Below are positions 42,719 to 52,770 of a DNA stretch of 64,000 nt, in pieces. The notes under the pieces are model-generated. The model was not told where the DNA came from and did not search any database. It saw nothing but the letters and a program-made list of their open reading frames with translations. Origin of the DNA: CALGLS01 sp965222105 (GTDB lineage Bacteria > Bacteroidota > Bacteroidia > Chitinophagales > Saprospiraceae); contig CBDCTQ010000008.1 of assembly GCA_965222105.1 (NCBI GenBank), positions 6,014 through 70,013 of the forward strand, written 5' to 3'. The position numbers and the translations under genes were made by a program. Each line of letters starts with the position of its first letter. Within the stretch, counting starts at the first letter, position 1.

Positions 42719-44236
42719 ATGAATTCCTCCAAATTATTACTTTCGGCTGTGTTGATATTGGCCATCGTTGCGGTGGTCAATCTGCTTTTGTCTCAATTTT
42801 CAATGCGCTTTGATCTGACGGAAGATAAACAATACACCCTCAGCAGCGCCACTAAAAACATCCTGAAGGGGCTGGAAGAGCCCATCACCGTAAAAGCTTA
42901 TTTTTCGGAAGGGCTGAAGCCCGAAATCGCGAAAACGAAAACCGACTTTCGTGAAATGTTGCAGGAATACGACGAGTTGTCGGACGGTATGCTGGTATAC
43001 GAATTCCTTGACCCCAACAGCGATGAGACCGTCAAGCAGGAGGCCCTCCAGGCAGGTATCCAACCGGTAACCATCAATGTGCGCGAGAAAAATGAGATGA
43101 TCCAGCAGCAGGGCTTTATGGGGGCCGTTATCCAAATGGGCGAAGAAAACGAGGTCATCCCCTTTATGCAGCCCGGCGCGCCTTTGGAATATGCCCTTAC
43201 GACGAGTATCAAAAAACTGGCCGTACTGGATAAGCCTTCGGTGGGATTGATACAGGGGCATGGCGAACCTCCCATCCACGAAATGATGCAGGTTAACAAT
43301 AATCTTTCAATACTTTACAGTTTTGAGTCGCTTACCTTGTCGGAAAACGATCCGATCGATTCCAAATTTAAAACGGTGGCATTGATCCGGCCCACGGATT
43401 CCATACCACCGGCCCATTTTCAACGGCTGGATGAATTCCTGGCAAGGGGAGGCAACTTGTTCGTTGGCATCAACCGGGTCGATGGCGACCTCTCCACCGG
43501 ACAGGGACAAGTACTCAACACCGGGCTGGAAGGCTGGCTTAAAGAAAAGGGCCTGGAAGTGGTTAACAATTTTGTAGTAGACGCTAGTTGCGGCCAGGTT
43601 TCGGTTGCGCAACAAAGAGGTTTTTTTAGAATGGTCAACCAGATCAAGTTTCCGTATATCCCCATCATTCAGACCTTCACCGACCATCCCATCACCAAGG
43701 GTTTGGAGGCGGCAGTATTGCAATTTGCCAGCGAGCTGAAATTTGCTCCGAAAGATTCCAGTATTAGTTTTACAAAAATAGCCACTACCTCCGCTAAGTC
43801 GGGTTCAGCTTCGGCCCCGCTGATTTTCGATGTCAACAAACAATGGACGGATGTAGATTTTCCACGTTCCGGCATTCCCGTGGCAGGGGTGTTGGAGGGC
43901 AAGCTATCAGGCGATGGATTTTCCAAGATGGTTGTCGTAAGTGATGGCGATTTTGCCGTCAACGGTACTCAACAATCTTTCCAACAACAACAGCCTGACA
44001 ACATCAGCCTGATGGTAAACAGCATCGACTGGTTGTCGGACGATACCGGCCTGATCGACCTTCGTACCAAGGGGGTGGCGTCGCGCCCCATCAAACAGAT
44101 GGAGGAAAGCACCCAGAACATGCTCCGCTATCTGAATTTTTTTCTACCCATCGTGCTGGTATTGTTATATGGTTTTTGGAGGATGCAGCGGCGCAGAAGG
44201 ATCCGGGCAAAGCGCGAAGGGGAATCTTATGTTTAG
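42719..44236 (+). CDS. gldG: Gliding motility ABC transporter auxiliary protein
   Basis: The 505-residue protein has an N-terminal membrane helix, then LSQFSMRFDLTEDKQYTLSS, the hallmark of GldG. A large periplasmic domain of the IFT52/GldG type follows (IQGHGEPPIHEMMQVNNNLS, LDEFLARGGNLFVGINRVDG, VVVSDGDFAVNGTQ). A C-terminal helix (FFLPIVLVLLYGFWRM) and basic tail return to the cytoplasm. It works with GldA and GldF. The 198-base gap from gldF contains an inserted palindromic repeat, so co-transcription is likely but not proven. Confidence 0.93.
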   Translation: MNSSKLLLSAVLILAIVAVVNLLLSQFSMRFDLTEDKQYTLSSATKNILKGLEEPITVKAYFSEGLKPEIAKTKTDFREMLQEYDELSDGMLVYEFLDPNSDETVKQEALQAGIQPVTINVREKNEMIQQQGFMGAVIQMGEENEVIPFMQPGAPLEYALTTSIKKLAVLDKPSVGLIQGHGEPPIHEMMQVNNNLSILYSFESLTLSENDPIDSKFKTVALIRPTDSIPPAHFQRLDEFLARGGNLFVGINRVDGDLSTGQGQVLNTGLEGWLKEKGLEVVNNFVVDASCGQVSVAQQRGFFRMVNQIKFPYIPIIQTFTDHPITKGLEAAVLQFASELKFAPKDSSISFTKIATTSAKSGSASAPLIFDVNKQWTDVDFPRSGIPVAGVLEGKLSGDGFSKMVVVSDGDFAVNGTQQSFQQQQPDNISLMVNSIDWLSDDTGLIDLRTKGVASRPIKQMEESTQNMLRYLNFFLPIVLVLLYGFWRMQRRRRIRAKREGESYV

Positions 44237-44258
44237 CGCATGTCAAAAATGTTGAATC

Positions 44259-45215
44259 ATGTTAGACAATAAAAAATTGTTGTTGCTACTAGCCGTGCTG
44301 GCAGGTCTATTCCTACTGGTTCGTTGGATGAAAGCCGATAAGAACGTCCGTACATTTAATGCCGATCTTTTTAAGATGGACACCTCGGCGGTGGCAGCCA
44401 TTAAGTTGTATACCAAGGCGGAAAACCACGAAGAGATTTTGTTCAAAAAAAACGGCGATCAGTGGACGGTGTCAAAGGGGGCGATCCAGTCCGTCGTGCC
44501 GGAAGGGCACGTCAAAGGGTTGCTGAGTTCTCTGGTCAGCATTAAACCGCAACGACTGGCTGCCCGCACCCGCGATAAATGGTCGAAATACGAAGTCAAC
44601 GACTCTTTGGGCACCCGTGTGGTGGTGGAAGATGCTGGCGGCAAAAAGATGGCTGACCTGATGGTCGGTAAGTTTTCGTATCGGCAGCCCAAAGGTGGAC
44701 AACCGAATTTTGGTGGCCAACAACAGATCAGTGGTTTGACTTATATCCGCAGTACTGATGCAGAAGAGACGTTTGCCACGGAAGGCTTTTTGAGCATGAC
44801 TTTTAACCGCGATTTTAATTCATTTAGAAATAAGTTGCTGATGACATGCGATCCGGAGATGGTGCGACGGGTACAGATGCAATCACCGGCAGGTGGATAT
44901 ACGCTTTCTAAACCTGGGAATGAGTGGTTGCTCGACGGTAGTCCTGCAGATTCCACTACTGTTATGAAGTTTATTAATGGCCTTCGGAATGTGACGGGCT
45001 CCGCGATCGACGATCATTTCACTCCATCAGGTAATGGCGCCTATTCGTTGACGCTTTCCGGTGATAATATGACAGAGATTAAGGTGAACGCTTATGCGAA
45101 GGGAGAGGGATTTCGATTGACCAGTTCTCTCAATCCGGATACGGTTATTGAGAGCGATTCTTCCGGGGTTTTTGGGCGGTTATTTGAGGAGGGATTGAGT
45201 TTTTTGGGGGAGTGA
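44259..45215 (+). CDS. DUF4340 domain protein linked to gldG
   Basis: The 318-residue protein has one N-terminal membrane helix (LLLLLAVLAGLFLLV) and a periplasmic body typical of DUF4340: repeated beta-alpha units with AAIKLYTKAENHEEILFKKN, GDQWTVSKGAIQSVVPEG and GTRVVVEDAGGKKMADLMVG. DUF4340 genes usually follow ABC-type GldG genes, as here (22 bases after the gldG stop). It may be an accessory part of the GldAFG transporter. Confidence 0.85.
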   Translation: MLDNKKLLLLLAVLAGLFLLVRWMKADKNVRTFNADLFKMDTSAVAAIKLYTKAENHEEILFKKNGDQWTVSKGAIQSVVPEGHVKGLLSSLVSIKPQRLAARTRDKWSKYEVNDSLGTRVVVEDAGGKKMADLMVGKFSYRQPKGGQPNFGGQQQISGLTYIRSTDAEETFATEGFLSMTFNRDFNSFRNKLLMTCDPEMVRRVQMQSPAGGYTLSKPGNEWLLDGSPADSTTVMKFINGLRNVTGSAIDDHFTPSGNGAYSLTLSGDNMTEIKVNAYAKGEGFRLTSSLNPDTVIESDSSGVFGRLFEEGLSFLGE

Positions 45216-45223
45216 GGGATGTT

Positions 45224-45643
45224 TTATTGTTCCTGCCAGGCGGTGTAGCCTCCAAGGAGGTTGTGGAGATTCTGGAAGCCTTGCTCTGACAGGAGCTCGC
45301 AGGTGGAGGCGCTGCGGCCACCGCTGCGGCAGTATACCAGGTAGGTTTTAGTTTTGTCTAGTTTGGAGATTTCGTTCTTAAAAGTTTCGGAGTGGTAGTC
45401 GATCTCCAGGGCTCCGGCGATTTTTCCTTCGGCGGTTTCTTCGGGGGTGCGGACATCGAGGACGATGGTGTTGGGCTGGGAGATGAGGGATTTGAAGGTG
45501 GCTACATCGACATCGAGGGGGATTTGGGTGGGGACAGTGGCCGCGGGGGAGGCTTTGGGGGTGGTACTGATGGTGTTTTGGCATCCCAATAGCATCCCAA
45601 TCAGCAGGAGGAGGTAGAGGTGGTGGTGGAGAAGGTGTTTCAT
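45224..45643 (-). CDS. Rhodanese-like lipoprotein
   Basis: The 139-residue protein has a signal peptide with lipobox GMLLGC and a single rhodanese domain: TIVLDVRTPEETAEGKIAGA and active-site loop YLVYCRSGGRSASTCELL. The cysteine is present, so sulfurtransferase activity is possible in the periplasm. The His-rich N-terminus (MKHLLHHHLY) is odd. It converges with the DUF4340 gene, separated by only 8 bases. Confidence 0.85.
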   Translation of the reverse strand: MKHLLHHHLYLLLLIGMLLGCQNTISTTPKASPAATVPTQIPLDVDVATFKSLISQPNTIVLDVRTPEETAEGKIAGALEIDYHSETFKNEISKLDKTKTYLVYCRSGGRSASTCELLSEQGFQNLHNLLGGYTAWQEQ

Positions 45644-45701
45644 TGATTTGTAAATTAATTGTTATAAAACCATCTGTCAGTTCTCGGAGTTGGGAGATCG
45701 C

Positions 45702-46800
45702 TTAATCTGCCTCTTTTTCAACCGTTGTTCCCATCATCAAGTAGGCTTTCAGGAAGGGGTATAGGTCGCCATTGAGGACGGCGTCGGTATTGCTGGTTTG
45801 GTGGTTGGAGCGGTGGTCTTTGACTCTTCTGTCGTCGAGGACGTACGACCGTATCTGGGCTCCCCATTCGATCTTGGTTTTGCCGGCTTCTACCTTGTCT
45901 CTTTCTGCATTGCGTTTTTCTATTTCTTTTTCGTAGAGGCGGGACTTGAGCATCTGCATGGCTTTTTCGCGGTTGAGGTGCTGGGAGCGTTCCTGCTGAC
46001 ATTCGACGACGATGCCGGAGGGGAGGTGACGCAGGCGGACCGCCGATTCGGTTTTGTTGACGTGCTGCCCCCCTGCCCCACTCGACCGGAAGGTATCCCA
46101 TTCGATATCAGCGGTATTGACTTCAATTTCGATGGAGTTGTCGATCAGGGGATGTACAAAAACCGAGGCGAAGGAGGTCTGTCGTTTTCCCTGAGCGTTG
46201 AAGGGGCTGATGCGGACGAGGCGGTGGACGCCGTTTTCTCCTTTGAGGTGGCCATAGGCGTAAGGGCCTTTGATCTCTATTTCGGCTGATTTGATGCCTG
46301 CCACATCGCCGTCGACGCGATTGAGGCCCGACCATTTGAAGCCGTTTTTTTCGGCAAACATGGTGTACATCCGCAGGAGCATCTCGGCCCAGTCGCAACT
46401 TTCCGTTCCTCCAGCGCCGGAATTAATTTCCAGGATGCAACTGAGTTCGTCTTCTTCTTTGTTGAGGGTCGATTTGAATTCCAGGTCTTCGAGGAAGGAT
46501 AGTGCCTGTTGGTATTTCTCCTCGACCTCCTCTTCGGTAGCCTCGCCTTCTTTGGCAAATTCGAGGAGAACTTCCAGGTCTTCCATGTCCCGGTGCAATT
46601 GTTGAAATTGGGCTACCCACTTTTCATCCGCTTTCAGCGATTTCATCACTTCCTGGGCGTGCTCTGTATTGGTCCAGAAATCGGGGTCCATCGACCGCAT
46701 TTTTTTGTCCTCTATCTGTTCTAAGCGCGTATCGATGTCAAAGATACCTCCTTATCGAATCCACACGTGTCTGGAGTGTTTTAAGTTGATCGGTTGTCAT
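45702..46800 (-). CDS. prfB: Peptide chain release factor 2 with programmed +1 frameshift
   Basis: RF2 terminates translation at UGA and UAA. The main frame shows the GGQ motif (SSGAGGQHVNKTESAVRL) and GAGGTESCDWAEML. The gene begins at ATG 46800 with a 20-codon first frame (MTTDQLKTLQTRVDSIRRYL) ending in CTT TGA C at 46743-46737; AGGAGG lies three bases before the CTT. A +1 shift there reads Asp-Ile-Asp and joins the long frame, giving 365 residues, the normal size. The shift is the classic autoregulation by RF2 level. Confidence 0.95.
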
Positions 46801-46829
46801 TGATCAGTATTTGATTAACTAATTTTGCG

Positions 46830-46837
46830 CAAAGCTA
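46830..46837 (-). promoter_or_regulatory. -7 box for prfB
   Basis: The minus strand reads TAGCTTTG, an exact -7 match, 30 bases upstream of the prfB ATG. The -33 region is poor. Confidence 0.45.
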
Positions 46838-46979
46838 ATTAATCTTTTTAAAATAGTAGGCATATACCAAAAAACACCGTTTGTCCGTTTGATGCCAATA
46901 CAGAAAGAAAATCCGCTGCATATTGCAAAAGCAACCCCTGCCGAGAGGTACAACCAGTAGTTCGACCGTTTGAACGCTT

Positions 46980-49900
46980 ATGAAACAAACAGCTATTATC
47001 TGTAGGAGCCTCTTTTGGTTCCTGACTTTTCTTTTTTCGATCTTACTGAAGGGGCAGGACCTCGACCACGTACCTGGTGAATTTATTGTAGAACTCCAGC
47101 CTTCTGTATCTGTCGGTCAATTTCAGCAGGCATTTGACCGGCTGGCTTCTTCCACTCATCAGGTGCTTCCCATCTGTCAGGTGCCATCTGAATATTGGCT
47201 CGTGACCTTTGACCCGGCTGTCGAGCACGAATACAAATTGCTTGACCAGGTGCGCCAGCTCCCCCAGGTGAGGATGGCTCAGTTGAATCACCTCCTTACA
47301 GACCGCCTTTTGCCCAACGATCCGCAGTTTGGAGATCAATGGCATTTTTACAATTCCATCTATTCGGAGTTCGACCTGGATGCAGCCCAGGCCTGGGACA
47401 TCACCACCGGGGGGCTGACTTATGCCGGAGGAGATACCATCGTAGTCTGTGTTATCGATGAGGGGATGGAAACCGGCCATGAAGACCTTAACGGAAATAT
47501 CTGGTTCAATTTTGAAGAAATTCCCAACAACGGCATCGACGACGATGGGAATGGCTACATCGACGACTACCGCGGCTGGAATGTGGTGAGCCAAAACGAT
47601 GTGCTCGATAACGGCCCCAACCCAGGATGGCACGGCACCCCCGTAGCTGGCGTGATCGGAGCCACCGGCAACAATGATATTGGCGTAAGCGGCGCCAATT
47701 GGCAGGTGAAAGTCATGACCGTGGTGAGAGGAATAACAGAAGCACAGACCATTGCTGCTTATAGCTACCCCTACCTTATGCGAAAGCGATACAATGAAAC
47801 CAATGGCGAGCTGGGAGCATTCGTCGTGGCCACCAATACCAGTTGGGGTATCGATTTCGGGCAACCAGAGGACGCCCCACTGTGGTGTTCTTTTTACGAT
47901 TCGCTGGGGACGGTGGGGATATTGAACGTGGCCGCTACCATCAATGGCAATTTCAACGTCGATCAGGTGGGGGACCTGCCTACATCCTGCCCCAGTGATT
48001 TTCTGATAAGCGTAACCAATCTCACCAGTACCGATCAAAAACACCCAAATGCCGGCTTTGGCCTGATTAACATCGACCTCGGAGCCTATGGAACGGATAT
48101 TTGGACTACCAAAAAAAACAACTCCTACGGCAGCTTCACCGGCACCTCGGCAGCAGCTCCTATGGTGAGTGGGGCGGTGGCATTGTTGTATGCTGCACCT
48201 TGTCCTGACATCAGCTGGTACGCCAAAAACGACCCCGCCAATGCAGCGCTCCTGGTAAAATCGTATATCCTGAACGGCACCACCTCCCTGCCCAATCTGG
48301 AAGGCATTACGGTCAGCGGCGGCAAATTGAACCTACATACGGGATTGACCCAATTGATGGACGATTGCGCCTTTACGGCATGCTTTCCCCCCGGACAGAT
48401 TTCTGTTGGAAATATCGAAAACACCAGCGTACAGATCAACGGATTACCGGCTCCCAACAATATAACTACATCATTGCGTTACCGACCGGTAGGTGCCACC
48501 ATTTGGTGGACTTTAAGTGACGTCGACTTTCCGCTTTCGCTAAACAACCTCCAGGCATGTACAGAATACGAATTCCAGTTGCAGTCGCATTGTACCGATC
48601 AGACAAGTGGATTCACCCCGCTTGCCATTTTCAAGACCGATGGATGCTGCGAGCCGCCTTCTATTTTCGCCACTCTTTACGAACAGTCTACCGGGGCGGG
48701 GATCAGTTGGACGGGTACCAGTGCCGCCGATCATTATACCGCCCGCTACCGGCAGGTAGGCAATACAGCGTGGACAGAGGTCAACACTACTCTTACATCG
48801 GTCGACCTTACGGGTCTGGTGGCCTGTTCGTCGTACGAATTGCAGGTAAAAACCCATTGTCTGAACGGTACGGTCACAGCCTGGTCGGCAAGTCAATTTT
48901 TTCAGACCAGTGGCTGTGATATTTGCCTGGAGGCAAACTATTGTGCGGTTGCCACTTCGTTCGAACCGTTGTCGTGGATCAGCCATGTTCAGCTAAACGA
49001 TCTGGATGTCCCTTCCGGAAGCAGTGCCAACGGTTACACCGATTTTACGGGCAACGTGGCCAACCTGACCATTGGAAATTTTTATGAAATGGTCATTGAC
49101 ACCGATTACGAATCCTCTGAAATAGAGTTGTATTTTCAGATATGGATCGACTTTAATCAGGATGGCCTTTTGGAAGAGGAAGATCTGTACTGGCAAAGCA
49201 GTGTCGCTGCTAATGAGTGCATCGTTGGGATAGCCATACCCCACGGAACTCCTACCGGCATTACGCGCATGCGGGTAGCTGCCAGAGCGGCATTGGAAGA
49301 GCCGTGTGGAACCACCGACCTGATCGGAGAAGTAGAGGACTTTTGCGTCCAGATATGGTTGTCGAATGAATGTATCCCGCCATCGGGTATTTCGGTAGTA
49401 CATGGCTTGACGCAAACCACTGTCAGTTGGCTGAATTATTTGGCATCAGACCAATACCACTTCCGGTACCGTCTTGCCAATTCGACCCTCTGGATAACGC
49501 TGTATACCAGTTTGAGTCTGATTGTTTTGGAAGACCTGGCTCCTTGCACGGAATACGAATTTCAGATACGATCGGAATGCGATGGTGAAAACAGCGAATG
49601 GTCTGCCCTCCAACCATTTACCACCCTGGGATGTGGTGGCTGCCTCGATCTGGATTATTGCGTTCCGGAAGAGCTCAATACGTCATTTGAATGGATCGCG
49701 CGATTTACTTTAAATCAAATAAACAACTCTTCCGGTGCAGAGGGTTATGCTGATTTTAATGACCACACCACCTCTTTAATCAAGGGTAACCAGTATTTTT
49801 TTGAAATAGAGCCCGGATTTGCAGGTCAGGTTTACGATGAAAACTACACTGTCTGGATCGATTACAATATGGATGGCAGTTTCGACGACCTGTTTGAAAA

Positions 49901-50648
49901 AGTATTTGAGGTAGACTCTGCCACTACCGACGAATTGATATTGGGCGCTTTTGAGGTGCCCTCCTTTGCCCTGGAAGGATCGACCCGGCTGCGGGTGAGC
50001 ATGAAGTACTACTCCCCTGTTGTTTCCGGATGTGAAGACGGGTTCCAGGGCGAAGTCGAAGATTATTGCATCAACATCTACAATAACATTGCCGGGGAAT
50101 GCCCAGCTCCGGTTGACATCGACTTGAACACGGTGGCCGACAGTAGTGCACATATTGTTTGGGATGGTAGTGGGGGCGCGATCTCCTATCAGTTCAGGTA
50201 TCGGATGTCGGGCTTTCCCGATGAAGAATGGGCATCGCTGACCAGTCAAAATGAATTTGTCATTCTCAATGATTTACTGCCCTGCACCGAATATGAATAC
50301 CAGATCAGGCAGATTTGTGAAAACGGACTCAGCCCTTTTACAGAAATGTATTATTTCAACACCGATTGCACAACTACCCATTCCGAAAACAGGCAGGAAA
50401 ACGAAGCTATTTCCATTTTTCCAAATCCGTTTGATGACAATCTGTGGTTGCAGACCGGACAATCGACTACAGCAACCGGCACGATCTACAATTTGGCTGG
50501 CCAGCCCGTTCGGGCAGTTGCTGCAACGTTGGAGTCCGGAGAGCCATTTTGCCTGAAGCTGCCCGGTTTGCCTCCTGGTTTGTATTTGCTACAGTTGCAG
50601 ACTGCCGATGAAATCCAGACGTTTAAAATTGTGAAGGAAGGGCGTTGA
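46980..50648 (+). CDS. Secreted S8 protease with FnIII and GEVED domains and T9SS sorting tail
   Basis: A signal peptide (cleavage near LLKGQ) is followed by an inhibitor-like propeptide (about 25-110) and a subtilase domain with Asp160 (VVCVIDEGMETGHEDL), His218 (GWHGTPVAGVIGATG) and Ser390 (TGTSAAAPMVSGAVAL). Four fibronectin type III-like modules (e.g. LQACTEYEFQLQSHC, LVACSSYELQVKTHC) alternate with two GEVED domains (GEVEDFCVQI and GEVEDYCINI). The last ~75 residues form a type A T9SS sorting domain (ISIFPNPFDDNLWL, GLPPGLYLLQLQT). The 1222-residue product should be secreted or surface-anchored and degrade external protein. Confidence 0.93.
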   Translation: MKQTAIICRSLFWFLTFLFSILLKGQDLDHVPGEFIVELQPSVSVGQFQQAFDRLASSTHQVLPICQVPSEYWLVTFDPAVEHEYKLLDQVRQLPQVRMAQLNHLLTDRLLPNDPQFGDQWHFYNSIYSEFDLDAAQAWDITTGGLTYAGGDTIVVCVIDEGMETGHEDLNGNIWFNFEEIPNNGIDDDGNGYIDDYRGWNVVSQNDVLDNGPNPGWHGTPVAGVIGATGNNDIGVSGANWQVKVMTVVRGITEAQTIAAYSYPYLMRKRYNETNGELGAFVVATNTSWGIDFGQPEDAPLWCSFYDSLGTVGILNVAATINGNFNVDQVGDLPTSCPSDFLISVTNLTSTDQKHPNAGFGLINIDLGAYGTDIWTTKKNNSYGSFTGTSAAAPMVSGAVALLYAAPCPDISWYAKNDPANAALLVKSYILNGTTSLPNLEGITVSGGKLNLHTGLTQLMDDCAFTACFPPGQISVGNIENTSVQINGLPAPNNITTSLRYRPVGATIWWTLSDVDFPLSLNNLQACTEYEFQLQSHCTDQTSGFTPLAIFKTDGCCEPPSIFATLYEQSTGAGISWTGTSAADHYTARYRQVGNTAWTEVNTTLTSVDLTGLVACSSYELQVKTHCLNGTVTAWSASQFFQTSGCDICLEANYCAVATSFEPLSWISHVQLNDLDVPSGSSANGYTDFTGNVANLTIGNFYEMVIDTDYESSEIELYFQIWIDFNQDGLLEEEDLYWQSSVAANECIVGIAIPHGTPTGITRMRVAARAALEEPCGTTDLIGEVEDFCVQIWLSNECIPPSGISVVHGLTQTTVSWLNYLASDQYHFRYRLANSTLWITLYTSLSLIVLEDLAPCTEYEFQIRSECDGENSEWSALQPFTTLGCGGCLDLDYCVPEELNTSFEWIARFTLNQINNSSGAEGYADFNDHTTSLIKGNQYFFEIEPGFAGQVYDENYTVWIDYNMDGSFDDLFEKVFEVDSATTDELILGAFEVPSFALEGSTRLRVSMKYYSPVVSGCEDGFQGEVEDYCINIYNNIAGECPAPVDIDLNTVADSSAHIVWDGSGGAISYQFRYRMSGFPDEEWASLTSQNEFVILNDLLPCTEYEYQIRQICENGLSPFTEMYYFNTDCTTTHSENRQENEAISIFPNPFDDNLWLQTGQSTTATGTIYNLAGQPVRAVAATLESGEPFCLKLPGLPPGLYLLQLQTADEIQTFKIVKEGR

Positions 50649-50655
50649 GGTGGGC

Positions 50656-51618
50656 CTATCGGATGTCTAACAATTCGACATAGAAGGCCAGGTCAGCGCG
50701 TTCGGGGATGTAGGCAATTCCACCATCTTCCCCTGGCCTGCCGGCTTCTCCGTACCCCAGTTGGTAGGGAATAAACAAGGTCATTTTTCCTCCTTTTTTC
50801 AACTGTAACAATCCTTCATCCCAGCCTTTGATCACGCGGCCCCGGCCCACCTGAAATGGAAAGGGACGCGCCGGGCCGTAGGTATTGTTGAAGGAGGCGC
50901 CACTTTCCTGCAGGCAGCCCATGTAATGCACTTTCAGGAAATTGCCTTTTTTGACTTGTTCTCCTTTTCCCGGATCGTGGATGATGTATTGGAGGCCACT
51001 TTCGGTGGCGGTGAGTTGGTCGGCAAGTTTGCCGTTTTTAAAATCGAGTATCTTTTGGCGGAGAGAATCGCCTACGGTCTGTTCCCTTGCCTTTACTGCT
51101 TCTATTCCCGCTTCTATTGCTGCTCTGGGTCGAATGCTGATCATGGTCAATTCGTAGCGGAGTTGGTCGCCTTTTTCCAACCACTTGGGGAGGGAGACTT
51201 CGTCGCCCACGTCGTGCCAAATCGTCATACTGTCTCCGGGGCTCATCATCATAACGGCGTCGTAATTGGGAGGAGGCGGATCGGCTATTTTGTCTTTGGT
51301 AGGGATGATGGCACGGATGGGTTCGAACCCGTAGTGAGAGGACTTAATCAGAGAATCGTTGTTGAAAACGATTTCGTGGTAGCGTACTTCGTCGCCCAGG
51401 GCCGGCTTCGGTCCGTCGTAGCTGAAATGATGTACATATCGATAGCCGGTAGGTGTAGTTCCTTTTTTGTTTTGGGACAGGAGTTTTGCCTCTGGGGTGG
51501 TGGTTGGCTGGGATATGGTTTCGGAATTATTGTTGTTCGTATTGATCGCTTTGTTCTCTTTTTGGGTGCAACCCCAAAAAAGCAGGCATGCCAATAATCC
51601 AACAAAGGTGTAGCGCAT
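50656..51618 (-). CDS. FKBP-type peptidyl-prolyl cis-trans isomerase, lipoprotein
   Basis: Lipobox LFWGC (Cys17) predicts membrane anchoring. The C-terminal ~110 residues are an FKBP domain: VKKGNFLKVHYMGCLQESGA, PFPFQVGRGRVIKGWDEGLL, MTLFIPYQLGYGEAG and IPERADLAFYVELLDI. Residues ~60-185 resemble a second, degenerate FKBP-like domain (GDEVRYHEIVFNND; ISIRPRAAIEAGI). It should speed folding of envelope proteins. It converges with the subtilase gene, with only seven bases between stops. Confidence 0.9.
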   Translation of the reverse strand: MRYTFVGLLACLLFWGCTQKENKAINTNNNNSETISQPTTTPEAKLLSQNKKGTTPTGYRYVHHFSYDGPKPALGDEVRYHEIVFNNDSLIKSSHYGFEPIRAIIPTKDKIADPPPPNYDAVMMMSPGDSMTIWHDVGDEVSLPKWLEKGDQLRYELTMISIRPRAAIEAGIEAVKAREQTVGDSLRQKILDFKNGKLADQLTATESGLQYIIHDPGKGEQVKKGNFLKVHYMGCLQESGASFNNTYGPARPFPFQVGRGRVIKGWDEGLLQLKKGGKMTLFIPYQLGYGEAGRPGEDGGIAYIPERADLAFYVELLDIR

Positions 51619-51639
51619 AAATAGAGTTTTTGAACAGAT

Positions 51640-52656
51640 TTAATCGTGGCTGGCCGTCAGCATTTGGCGGTATTCGGGGAGTACTTCTTTGAATTTATTG
51701 ACTGTATTGCGCAAGCTGGTGAAGGAATATCCGCCGGAAGCGTTTTTATGTCCGCCCCCCTTAAAATGTTTGGTGGCAATGGCCTGTACGGAAATATCGC
51801 CTTTGGAACGTAGGGATATTTTCACTACAGTCGGCTGTTCGGTGATGAGGGCGGCCATTTTGATGTGTTTCATTTTGAGGAGGTGGTTGACGACGCCTTC
51901 TGTATCTCCCCGTTGAATGTCGTATTGCTCGTAATCTTTGCGGCTGAGGGTGATGATGGCGGTTTGGTATTCGTCGAATACTTCCATCCGGTGTTTGAGG
52001 CAATGGCCGAGCAGCCGCAGTTGTTTTTCGGTTTGGCTGTTGAAAATGTGGTCCTGCAATTTGACGAGGTCGGCTCCTTTTTCAAGCAATTTGGAAACGA
52101 TGACAAACAAGCGCGGGGAAGTGCTGAATTTGAAGGAGCCGGTGTCTGTCAGAATCCCTGTAAGGAGGGCTTCCGCCAAATCAACCGTGATGGCATTGTC
52201 TTTTCCAAGGAGTTGGATGAATTCGTAGACCAACTCGCAGGTAGAGCTGGCAGAAGGGACCGACATAATAAAGTCGGACTGAATATCGGGGTCGAGGTGG
52301 TGATCGATCAATACCAGTTCAGGGCGCCCCATGCTGTTAATGATCTCGCCCATTTTGTCGATGCGCGACAAGGAATTGAAGTCGAGGCAAAAAATGAGGT
52401 TGGCATTGCGTAAAATGCGCTCCGATTCTTCGGGTTCGATGTCGTAGATGAGGATCTGCTCGGCCAGGGGCATCCAGGCCACAGAGTCGGGATACTCGGA
52501 GGGAAAGATGGCTTTGACGCTGTGGCCGAACTGGTCGAGGAAGTGTTTCATAGCCAGGGTAGACCCTATGGCATCTCCGTCGGGGTTTCGGTGGGCCGTC
52601 AGCACAATGTCCCTTGGGGTGTTGAGGAGTGATATGATTTCAGACAGGTTTGTCAT
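51640..52656 (-). CDS. nrnA: DHH-family phosphoesterase (oligoribonuclease/pAp phosphatase)
   Basis: The 338-residue enzyme has the DHH motifs TAHRNPDGDAIGSTLAM, FCLDFNSLSRIDKMG, VLIDHHLDPDIQSDF and LTGILTDTGSFKFST. A C-terminal DHHA1 domain carries FKGGGHKNASGGYS. NrnA degrades short RNA oligomers and dephosphorylates 3'-phosphoadenosine 5'-phosphate, a by-product of sulfate assimilation. The gene lies 21 bases upstream of the FKBP gene on the same strand. Confidence 0.93.
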   Translation of the reverse strand: MTNLSEIISLLNTPRDIVLTAHRNPDGDAIGSTLAMKHFLDQFGHSVKAIFPSEYPDSVAWMPLAEQILIYDIEPEESERILRNANLIFCLDFNSLSRIDKMGEIINSMGRPELVLIDHHLDPDIQSDFIMSVPSASSTCELVYEFIQLLGKDNAITVDLAEALLTGILTDTGSFKFSTSPRLFVIVSKLLEKGADLVKLQDHIFNSQTEKQLRLLGHCLKHRMEVFDEYQTAIITLSRKDYEQYDIQRGDTEGVVNHLLKMKHIKMAALITEQPTVVKISLRSKGDISVQAIATKHFKGGGHKNASGGYSFTSLRNTVNKFKEVLPEYRQMLTASHD

Positions 52657-52770
52657 TATGGGTATAAAATTGAAGCGCGAAATTGAAAAAAATATCCCTT
52701 AAATCAAAATAAATTGGGTCGTATGGTTACTTTTGCGGCGTTTTCTAAACTATTAAATCGAACAATAATA

